Assembly (NCBI RefSeq): GCF_014841115.1
Contig: NZ_JACYTP010000011.1
Location: 113,828 to 177,827, forward strand
Length of the DNA: 64,000 nucleotides
DNA from: Photobacterium arenosum
Lineage (GTDB): Bacteria; Pseudomonadota; Gammaproteobacteria; Enterobacterales; Vibrionaceae
Direction of reading: 5' to 3'
Numbering within the stretch: the stretch's first letter is position 1; the number at the start of each line of letters is the position of its first letter. Shown piece by piece: positions 28,301 through 37,900 of this stretch. Made by a program: the position numbers and the translations under genes. The notes beneath the pieces are model-generated. The model searched no databases. It worked only from the letters and a program-made list of their open reading frames with translations, and was not told the origin of the DNA.

Positions 28301-28990
28301 GAACGTATTTATAAAACGGGTGATCTGGCTCGCTGGTTACCATCTGGTCATCTTGAGTTTCTTGGTCGAAATGATGATCAAATTAAAATCCGAGGTTTAC
28401 GGATTGAGTTGGGCGAAATTCAAAGTGCTTTGATTGGTATTGATCAAATAGAACAGGCGGCGGTTATTTTAGGAAGTTATCAATCACGACCTATGTTGCT
28501 GGCCTATGTTGTAATGAAAAGGCATTGCCAATTTGAACGAGACAGCATTGAAGCAATGCTTAGCACCAAGCTGCCAGAATATATGTTACCGGCTAGCTAT
28601 AGTTGTGTTGCGTCATTACCGGTTAATAGTAATGGCAAGCTGGATATAAAGTGTTTACCGGAACCCAGGTTCGATGACGAAATTACCCATGTTTCACCAC
28701 GAACACCTATCGAAACCCAGTTATGCGAACTTTGGCAGCAAGTCTTAAACAGACCTAAAGTTGGTATCTTCGATAACTACTTCCGTATTGGTGGAGATTC
28801 TCTCCAGGCTGCACGTCTTGTTGCTTTATGTAATCAGTCTTTTAATTCCACCCTGACGATTGCTGAGTTCTTTGAGTGTAAATCTGTTGCTTTACTCGCT
28901 GAGCGTATTAGCCACTGCCAACCGCGGGGTATAGAACAACGCCATGAAGCAGACACTCATTCCACGTCAACAGAGATTATTGGACTATAA
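22361..28990 (+). CDS. Non-ribosomal peptide synthetase 2 (2 modules, 2209 aa)
   Basis: Starts 2 nt after NRPS1. Domains by approximate residue: TubC-type N-terminal docking domain 1-52 (LLKELTAQGIAIWADGADLE); C5 88-515 with HHAIADGWS, of the DCL kind expected after an epimerase module; A5 551-1050; T5 (GGNS 1096); C6 1152-1570 (HHICFDGWS); A6 1601-2100; T6 (GGDS 2146) and a short tail ending STSTEIIGL. Pocket reading: A5 DVSFIAYIY, not assigned; A6 DILQLGVIW, one change from the classical glycine code DILQLGLIW. It therefore should add X5 and Gly. No tailoring or release domain is present. The C-terminal tail probably docks onto the TubC-like start of NRPS3. Confidence 0.95.
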   Translation: MIELLKELTAQGIAIWADGADLELSFEEQISPQWVETLTNKKGDLVSWLNSQGITNKKAYQDLMVRVEFQSDPEEDSQHVQKNKIEAIFPATGLQQGFIYHSLRQPDDDAYQTQILIDYHLALDIKCYKQAWRYASLTYPALRIAFDWQESPVQIITSAASITDRHFTVLDLSHLTEAERGKSIQGLQSEDQRKRFDLSQPGLLRFTVIKQSEQHFTVMRTQHHAIADGWSGPVLLQEVHRIYQQLRLANFTEVKAETAYIDTQAYWRKMLPKAESYWKVEKERWKHTNDINVLLDKPIDLTAPCQIEQPALVTFRISGEAYQSLKAMCRQQGVTLNAAVQFGWHKVLQVYTRDEQTIVGTTVSGRDIPVSGIENSVGLFINTLPLSVDWESAETAGNVLQRLQKNIASLNTYSAVPLASLQGSEGKLFHSLFVFENYPVPALSHELCADSIETSFRFRDARIKNDVPLTLIAQEIEQKLLLTLYFNHSWISSEKAERLLAQVAVVLAQISENPAVEHQSISLLTKSDRENKITKINNALDDDAGYYSGTLHGLVDEVIQHAPEKIAVVCGDRQLSYCALDTQSTKLARHIRVSYFKRYGLSMPPETLVSLLLERNEDMIVAILAVLKAGGAYVPISPQAPEKRIAQLLTHTQAPLLLFSDESCLSVQNEFWKNIEQDIQCINLSQPIVIDDKYETEGYLPIVSPSNLSYVIYTSGTTGKPKGVMLEHRQALNTIQALHDVYDINSSHNRVTFFSDYTFDVSVSEIFNTLGWGGELHILQDRERKDIEALSCYLDEQDIHYAFLPPAILGLMPKRRYSSLRRIIFAGEPCDPVACRYWAENYSLYNYYGPTEAAIYATGGQVTPETLNVIGQAIKGGQCYILDPAGNLLPDGVPGELYLAGKGIARGYYDDPALTAEAFTSPIIEHPYIAKSELWYRTGDLVKRLDNGAIQYLGRVDRQIKLRGFRIELNEIESVLTSHESIDQAVVVLAEQSGNKYLIAYVVSAQTHNVKEPVLEHFLSERLPYYMLPARYITLTSIPLSLSGKVDRNALPTPDIKFENKRGPRTELEASLCRLWQNALGAECVGVDDDYFTLGGNSITAIKLQALVSRELGYHFSLDTLFRERTVSKLVKVLSSESFQPIISAGKSQVPVLSYAQERLYFIHELEQGNTSFHIPHLFHLSPQTDRKKLIRAFQTVALKHTVLLQGFEMTDLGAKSFLASGELPVTEEQVDQAGLRACVEHAIQQPFRLESEPPARLHSINVCGQYYLLVVFHHICFDGWSYDVLKQDVENVYHQHDTDNSQLQPAIVDYSDYARWQRGSLVGETGQQLERFWRTYLEGAETLNLPHDYKRPQKANYCGQNIPFTLSSTLVESVRERAQQLGVTLHTFLLSAFQLSLAKLTGQSDVVIGVPSDNRDHPQTQDMIGCFINVLPIRVSISAKQSIVSMVASVQKALLLAKKHQALPFERIVEVLNVPREAARHPVFQVMFSLQHASEDQQENGVLRSVKPEMLQALYSPAKYDVNLQLIDNGQSVQGTLNYASYLFEQETVCRIARIYQRVLQEMCDNPSRRTGDINTLTTEERQMLLSTWSSTPATACSHIPLHQQFEAQVSDTPDADAVTYQGKTITYSQLNSLANRLARKIRNCYEAQHKAPMQADTPVGLYIERGTDMVVAILATLKAGGAFVPLSTTMPPARIRHMVQDCTCSIVLTEPHLAHQFSDLLTGLVSPPVTLVVSGDNSLEALPDHNLNYAVKAQDLAYIMYTSGTTGEPKGVMLEHQAWWHLLAAVREKLGWEVKHVLSLTNYTFDIFGLELGLALVSGGHLVLSDIEHAHDELRSRHQEINFIQNTPSLWQRFLSEVSIDYPTSHIQVLCGGESSSGQLFSSLKRLFGQVFQVYGPTETCIWSTLSEADPLHQAVIGKPLSGERCYVLDVLGNPVPVGSQGELYIGGFGLARGYFNQTTLTNERFIRNPFLPGDMPEERIYKTGDLARWLPSGHLEFLGRNDDQIKIRGLRIELGEIQSALIGIDQIEQAAVILGSYQSRPMLLAYVVMKRHCQFERDSIEAMLSTKLPEYMLPASYSCVASLPVNSNGKLDIKCLPEPRFDDEITHVSPRTPIETQLCELWQQVLNRPKVGIFDNYFRIGGDSLQAARLVALCNQSFNSTLTIAEFFECKSVALLAERISHCQPRGIEQRHEADTHSTSTEIIGL

Positions 28991-28993
28991 GCT

Positions 28994-31900
28994 ATGTATT
29001 TACTTATTCAGCAGATCATTAATCACAACATGGCTATCTGGCTTGATCGTGATGAAATTAAACTGGCAATGCGAGGTCAACAGCCGGATCAGACACTGGT
29101 GACACAACTGCGGTCATTAAAGCCTCAAATTACAGCTTATCTTGCAGAGCAAGGTATTTTCTCTCAGGCAGACTTTGAGCAATGGTCAGATTTACAGCCT
29201 ACTCCCGTTTCGTATGGGCAGGAGCAGTTACTGTTTATTGAGCATTTAGATGCGGGTGCTGCAGCATATCATATACCATTGTTTGTTAGCGTGAAGCGTG
29301 GGGCGAGTGTTAGCAGAATTAAAGCAGCTTTGGATCATGTGGTGGAAAGGCACAAATTACTCAATGCTGTTTACCAGGTGGGTGAGCATTCAACAATGCG
29401 GTTACTGCAGGAACCTATCTCTATGTCTTCGCAGTCTGTTGAAAGCGCAGATCTGCTGAAAGAAAGAGTACAGCAAGCCGTTTTGCGTCCTTTTGCTCTG
29501 AATGAGGAGCCGCCATTTCGCTGTCATCACTTTCATTGTGAAAGTGATGAATATTTACTTTTTATCTGGCACCACATTGCTTTTGATGGCTGGTCTCAGA
29601 ATATTTTTCTTCATGAACTGAAAGCTTTCTATACGGCGCTGTCTGAGGGCAGAGAGGCTGCTTTACCAGAATTGACTTCAGGTTATGCTGACTTTGCCCG
29701 TCAGCAACGATCAGGAAGTATCGCAGATAAAAATGCTGAAAGTTTAGCGTACTGGAAATCAGTATTAGCCGATGCTGAAACTCTGTGTTTACCCTTGGAT
29801 TATACGCGTCCAGTGCAATTCAAGTCAGAAGGTGATCATGTTGACTTTAGCCTGAGCGAAATGCTGACAGAGCAGTTAAAGCAGCTTGCCAGAGAACAGG
29901 AAACCACTTTGTATACCATTTTGTTGTCTGCATTGTACGTTTCATTGGAATGTTTATCTGGCCAGCGTGATGTGGTGGTGGGAACACCTGCAGAAAACCG
30001 TCCTACAACTGACACTCAGGCATTGATCGGGTACTTTGTAAATGCGTTACCCCTGAGATTAGAGCTTGATAAAGCCTGGACGACCGCTGAACTGATTCAT
30101 CACGTTCATCAACTTGTCCTTAATGCAAGAAAACATCAGGAAGTGCCATTTGAATGTATAGTCGATGAATTGGCTGTGGAACGGGATTTGTCGCAGCACC
30201 CGTTGTTTCAGGTAATGTTTGCCTTTCATTCATTCGACGGTACTTTTGTAGATGATCTTCCTTTTGATTTTGTGCCCAGTGAAAATGATCCTACGAAAGC
30301 CTATCATCCCGCAAAATTTGATCTGCATGTTTCCGTGCAAAATACGGATAATCAGCTTACAGGCAGCATAGTTTTTGCAAAAGCTTTGTTTAACAAGGAA
30401 ACGGTGACCCGTCTGGTGGCTCTGTATCAACAAGTTCTTAAGAACATGCTACAAAGCCAATATCGCTCGCTCGCTGAATACAATTTACTATCGGCTGCTG
30501 ATCAGCACTCAATTGACTTTTGGAATCGGCAATCATCAGTGACGCTGTCACATTCCACTCTTTGCCAGGCTTTTGAGCACCAAGCAGAATGTTTTCCTCA
30601 TCGTATTGCTCTTCAAATAGCTGAAGCCAAGCTTACTTATGCTCAGCTCGATCAGGCGTCAGATCAGTTAGCACAGCAAATTAGGACTCGTTATCAGCAA
30701 TTGGTAGGAAAACATCTTTCACCGGATACGTTAATTGCGGTGTATATGGACCGTTCGTTTGAAATGGTGCTTAGTCTCTTAGCTATTTTAAAGGCAGGGG
30801 GGGCTTATTTACCATTAACTCCAGAGTCACCGGACGACAGAGTTCAGTTTATTGTAGACGATGCCAAGCCTGTTATGCTTCTCACGCAGGAGGAGTACAT
30901 TGGAAAAATGGACTTTGTGCTTGGTAAGACGCACCAGCAACCAGTAATTCAGACCGTTTGTTTGCCCGCTTTATTAGCAACTTCTTCTCCCAGTAAACTT
31001 AATATTATAAACGATCCACAAGATCTGGCTTATGTTATATATACATCTGGCACTACTGGGAAACCTAAAGGTGTTATGCAGACGCACTGTAATGTCTTAC
31101 GACTATTTTCTGCCAGTGAGGAAGGCTTTAAGTTTAATGAGAGTGATACCTGGTTGCTGTATCACTCTTTTTCTTTTGATTTTAGTGTGTGGGAAATCTT
31201 TGGCGCCCTGTTATTTGGCGGGCGACTGGTCATTCCTGAGAAAGCGTGTATTCGAGACTTTTCGCGCCTGGCTCAGCTTTGCGCACAGGAAGAAATTACT
31301 GTATTGAATCAAACACCGGAAGCATTCTATGCTTTCTCGGATGTTGTGCTGTCAGAGTCGATTGTTTTTCCATCGTTACGCTATGTTATTTTTGGTGGGG
31401 ATAAATTAAATATTCATCAGCTGAAACCCTGGTGGAATAGATTTGGTGATGAAGTGCCCAAACTCATCAACATGTATGGTATTACGGAAACCACAGTTCA
31501 TGTGACTTATAAATCACTTTCCCGACAAGATTTAACTGCTCAGTCATTAATTGGAAAACCACTTTCTGATATGACAACCCATGTTCTTGATGAAAGAGGA
31601 AGACCTTTGCCTATTAATGCGGTAGGCGAACTTTTCATTGGTGGAGGAGGCCTGGCAAGGGGATACTTGAACCGTGATAGCTTAACGCGTGAGCGTTTTA
31701 TTGATACTTCTCAATACGGTAGGTTGTATAAGACTGGGGATTTGGCCCGCTGGCTACCCAATGGTGAGTTGGCTTATGTGGGGCGTAATGACCACCAAGT
31801 TAAAATTCGGGGCCACCGTATTGAGTTGGGTGAAGTTGAGCAGGCATTATTAGCCATTGATGGTATAAAATTATCAGTCGTTATTGCACTTCAGCGAGCT

Positions 31901-34900
31901 GGAAAACAAGTTTTGGCTGCTTACGTTGTGATGGAAGACGGTTGCGTGTTTATCGCTCAGAAAATCGCAGATGCGCTAAATCAGAGTCTACCAGAATACA
32001 TGCAGCCAGCGAGTATAAATGTGTTAAATGCGATTCCATTGACGGTAAATGGTAAGCTCGATAGGGTAGCATTACCCGAGCCGTGTTTTAGTGCACCGGA
32101 TCAATTTCATCCACCCCGAGACAATCTGGAAAAGCAGCTTTGTGAAATATGGCAGTCAGTGCTTGGAGTAAATCGAGTCGGTATTCAAGATAATTTCTTT
32201 CAGGTTGGTGGTGATTCTATTCTTGCAATACGACTGTTGGGTCGTCTTTCATTAATAGGGCTACAGTTGCCATTAAATGTTTTCTACGCAAACCCCACGA
32301 TTTCAGGCATTACAAGTGGTGTTAATCAATCAGATGTGAAAAGCGACTATCAAGCGTTTAGTCTTCTTTCAGATGATAAAAAGAAAAATTTGATTAATAA
32401 TATTTCAGATAATTTGACTGATGCTTATCCAGCAACACAGCTTCAGCAAGGTATGTTATTGGAATCGTCATTAAGCCGAGGTGTTTACCATGATGTTTTC
32501 CGTTATTCCATCAATATCCCATTTGATTACAAACGGTTCAGAAAAACACTTTTTGACCTGATACATCGTCATGAAACGTTACGAACTGCGTTTATTGAAG
32601 ATGATGAACATGGGTATATCGGTGTGGTTCATCAGCATGTTGACCTCGTGATAGACATTGTTGAATCTCAAGACTGGAGCACATTACTTGATACGCAACA
32701 TGATAAGCCATTTGATACGACTCAGCCTCAACTGCTCCGCTGTATTATTAGCGACATAACAACAGGCGGCTTTGAATTAAACCTGGCTATCCATCACGTC
32801 ATTTTAGATGGCTGGAGTTTGGCAAGTTTAGTGACCGAACTACTGAATATTTATAGCAGTCATTGCGTCACTGAGCTAGTGTCAAATCCGCCAATGGGAA
32901 TGTATGCTGAGTCGGAATTGGCTGCCATGTCGGATGAAGAGTCAGTGTCTTTCTGGAAACAGTATTTAGCTGGCTATGAGATGCCGGATTTTCCTATTGT
33001 GTCGCAGGATTGTCCACAACACTCTGAACTGGACAAAGCGGTCTATGAGCTTTCTGATGCCGAAAGTAGCGCGATACTAACATTGTCTTCAACATTGAAT
33101 ATTTCAGTTGATACTCTCTTTTTGGCTATTTATCACCATACAATTTCTAAAATACAAAACTGTGATGATACTGTTATTGGATTGATTGCTAATAACAGGC
33201 TGGAAATACCTGGTGGCGATAAAATGTTAGGCGTTTTCCTGAATGTTTTGCCCTTCAGACCCCAAATTTCATCGGACATGGGTACCATCGCTGACTGGTT
33301 AAAAAGTTATTCATATGAGAAAGACAGAGTTTTGCGACACAAACGAATTCCTTACACCAAAATAAAGGAATCTTCATTAAAAACAAATGTCACTTTAAGC
33401 ATCTCGTTTAACTACACCCATTTCCATGTTTACGATGAAGTCAGCCAAGATAAACGGATTCTTCAGAAGGGGCAGGGGTATGATAAAAATGATATTCCCC
33501 TGACGCTGAATGTTGTTCGGCATCAGGACCGTTTTATTCTTTCATTGCAAGCACATAAGCAGTCAGTCAGCAAGGTTGTTTTTCAGCAATTACATCAATA
33601 TTTAGGAATGATGGTCAATGAGATGAGCAAAGTGTCAGCTCAACATCCATTTCATCATTTATCAAGATTAACTATTGAAGACCAAAAAAGACTAAGAGAT
33701 TGGCAGTATGGAACGCGTTCCAAAGTAGTTTCTGATAGCTTGAGTGATTTATTTGAACGTCAGGTGGCTCGTTCTCCAGAACATATCGCATTGGTGTTCG
33801 GTAATAAAGTAATAACGTATAAGACGTTAGATGAAAAAGCAAATCAACTCGCATGCTTGATATCTGAACAGTATCAACAACAATGTGGTCAGCCCTTTGA
33901 GGCGGGAACCATGGTTGGGCTTTTTTATGACCGTGGCATTGAAATGGTTATTGCGATGCTGGCAGTGTTAAAAGCAGGCGGTGTCTATGTGCCAATCTCA
34001 CCGTCTTACCCGGATGACAGAGTTGGATTTATTGTATCAGATATTCAGTCACCTGTTCTGCTGACACAGCCGGCTTTGAAAACGAAATTAGTAAAATGTC
34101 TGCAAGATCCCGGCAGCTATTCGTTACTGACTCTGGAACAATCAGCGCAAAGTGAAAAATATCCACACCATAGACAAGTAACAGAGAGTGATTTGGCATA
34201 TGTCATATATACATCAGGTACAACGGGAAAACCGAAAGGGGTTAAAGTTACCTCATCAAGCGTATTGAACTTACTTAACAGTGAACATTTCAATACCAGT
34301 TACGCAAGGTGTTGTTGCTGGACAAACTATGTGTTTGATATCTCGGTGGTTGAAATATTCTCATCCCTGCTTAATGGCAGTACATTGCATATTCTGAACG
34401 ATGATACTCGTTCAGATCAGCAACGCTATTTCGATTACTTACAGGATCATTCTATTGAATCTGCCTATGTTCCACCGTTTTATATCGGGGCACTGTCGAG
34501 GTGGTTAGAAGAAAATACTGGTCAACTGCATTTGAAACGCGTACTGACAGGGGTGGATAAAATCTTGCCTGAGCATGCAGCAGGCCTGCTTAAGCAGGGC
34601 GTTGTTCTGATTAATTCGTATGGTCCGACGGAAACAACCGTAGCCAGCACTGCTTTGCATGTCACCGCAATAAATCCGGAGTGGTCAGTGATACCAATCG
34701 GGAAACCCACGGACAATGAAATCTGTTATGTACTTGATAAACAATTGCTGCCTGTTCCAGTCGGTACGGTCGGGGAACTTTATATTGGCGGAGCAGGTGT
34801 CGCGCAAGGTTACGTAAATCGACCTGAGTTGACCTGCGAACGTTTTTTACCCGATCCTTACGCAACATTGGCTGAGAAGGAAAATGGCTGGACACGAATA

Positions 34901-37900
34901 TATAAAACCGGTGACTGGGTTCGGTGGCTGCCAGATGGGAACCTTGAGTATCTGGGGCGTACTGACGGACAGGTAAAAATTCGTGGGCATCGTATCGAAT
35001 TGGCTGAGATCAGGGCAGTATTGGCAGAGTTGCCACAGGTTGCTGATACGACTGTCATATTACAGACTGTGGCGAATGAGCCGGCCATAGTGGCATACGT
35101 GGTGCCAAAGCCGGATTGTATTTTGGAGTCTGGCTCGTTGGCTGCGTGGGTGGCAGAGAAATTGCCTGTGTATATGCTGCCGCAATACTATGTAGTGATG
35201 AAATTACTGCCATTAACGATAAACGGTAAGCTGGACAAGCAGGCATTACCTATACCAGAAGTGACGGAAAGCCAATCACATCACTTACCTCAAACTGATC
35301 TTGAAATTAGCCTTGCTCAGATTTGGCAATCGGTTCTTGGGATTAAGTCGATCGGCTTAACGGATAATTTTTTCTATATTGGCGGGCATTCACTACATGC
35401 CATACGTGTGCTGGCCAAGATAAAAGAAGACTTGCAATTGGAAGCCACTATAGGATTAATGTTCTCTTATCCTACCATTGCGGAAATTATTCCTCATTTG
35501 CAGCCACTTGCCAAGTTATCTGCGGTAATCATGCCGTTGGGTATGTCAAAATACCCCCTCTCATACGCACAGGAACGAATGCTGTTTCTAGATGCTTATG
35601 GTGCCGCGGGAAGCGCTTATAACGTGCCATATTTATTGATGCTGGATGAAGATGTGGGTGTAAACTGTCTTCAGCAGGTGCTCAATATTGTAGTTAAGCG
35701 TCATACAGTGTTGCACTCAGTGTTTAACATTGATGAGAATGGAAACACGTATCAGCAAATAGTAGAGGCCGCCCCTGAGCTTATTTGCCATCATTGTGAA
35801 AGCCAACAGGAAATCAGAGAGTATACTGAGAAGCAGTCTGCGATTCCTTTTGTACTCTCAAAGGAAATTCCGATTCGAGTATCATTGATCGATAGTCCCG
35901 ACGGTTGCTATGTCTTTTTTCTTTGGCACCACATCGCCATTGACGGTTGGTCTGTTGATATTTTTATCAATGACTTTATGTCGTGTTATCAGGCGATGAA
36001 AGCGCATCAAATATGGCATGTTCCAGAACTAACCATAAACTATGGTGACTATGCTTACTGGCAGCGTCAGCAAGAGAAAAAGGAACGGTATGCAGTAACT
36101 CAAGCGTTCTGGTTTGATGCCCTAAAAAATCTCACCCAACTGGAATTGCCAACCGATCACCAACGTCCTTCTCAAATCGATTACACTGGTAATAATGTCA
36201 GTATCAACTTATCTGAGGAACAGGCTGAAAATCTTCTTTTACTGGCTCAGGAAGAAGGCGTTACTCTGCATTCTTTATTATTAAGTGGATTCATGCTGAC
36301 ATTGTCTGTGCTGAGTCGACAGGAAGACATTGTGGTTGGTATTCCTGCTGAGTTGCGGGATATGGCAGAGGTTCAGTCTCTGGTTGGCCTTTTCGTTAAC
36401 AGTCTGCCAATCAGGGTATCGGTAGACCAGACATGCAAGGGTTCTGAGTTTATTCATCAGGTTCATAATAATGTCGTACAGGCTAAATCTCAGCAGAACC
36501 TGCCATTTGAAAAGCTTCTGGATGTTTTACAAATTCCTCGTGATCCTTCAAGACATCCTATATTCCAGGTAATGTTTACTTTGGAACAGCAGCAAGAGAG
36601 AAACACAGCGAATATACCTGAGGGGGAGCAGAGAGAGATATCGGGCTTTAACTCAGCGAAGTTTGACTTGAGTATGCATTGGCAAGCATCGCCAGGCAGC
36701 TTACAAGGGACAATGAACTTTGCATCCCGGCTATTTGACAAGGAAACTATCGAGAGTTGGAGTAAGCTTTATATCCACGTACTAGATCAATGGATAACCA
36801 AGTCAGAGCAACCAATGACAGCGCTGACTTGGCTATCAGCGAGAGATCATCAGGATCTGATAACCCGCGATATCTTTCAGTCTGAACAAATACCGTATTC
36901 TTCGTTGCCAGCGGCGTTTGAAGCGCAAGTTAGCCGGTATCCTGAGCGTGTTTCGCTTGAATTTGGCGATAAGAAACTGACATACCGGGAGCTGAACAAT
37001 AAAGTCAATCAGATGGCTGTTTATTTGAGTCATTGTGGTGTGCAGCGAGGCAATTTCGTTGGTTTACTGTTACATCGCTCTATGGAACAAGTCATTACTC
37101 TGTTGGCTGTCCTTAAAATCGGGGCAAGCTATGTTCCTATTGACCCAGTTAATCCTTTAAATCGTATAAAGTATATTATAAATAATGCAAAGCTTTCATA
37201 TTTGCTGACTCATGATGAGTACTCTGATGCTCTTCTGGGTGTTGTGCTGTCAGTGATTGACGTGGATAAAGTACTGGAGGAGAGTTCGTTTTGTTCTCAA
37301 GTGTTCGACTTAAAAGAAACTGAAGTGACTGGGGATGATACGGCCTATGTGATTTATACATCAGGTTCAACAGGGGAGCCTAAAGGAGTAGCAGTCAGCC
37401 ACCATAATGTTCTTAGATTGTTTCGGGCTTGCGCAGAATATTTTGAATTTTCTTACCGTGATACTTGGACGCTTTTTCATTCTTATGCTTTCGATTTTTC
37501 GGTATGGGAGATATGGGGGGCCCTACTGAAAGGAGGACGCTTGGTGATTGTGCCTGATGAAATCGTGAAATCGGCTGAGGCAATGGTGCAACTGGTGAGC
37601 ACAAAACAGGTTACTGTACTCAGCCAGACACCATCTGCCTTTAATCTATTTTCTACAGAAGCGGTCAAAGCCGGTATTCGAAACTTCTGTCTGAGGTACG
37701 TGATCTTTGGGGGTGAGGCCCTTAAGCTGAAAAAACTACAGCCCTGGATAGAGACATACGGTGATGAAACACCGCAACTGGTGAACATGTATGGTATTAC
37801 AGAAACGACTGTGCATGTTACGCATCGTGTTATCCGACATAGCGACATGGAACGTTCAGCGAGTATTATTGGCAAGTCATTATCTGATCTATATACCTAT

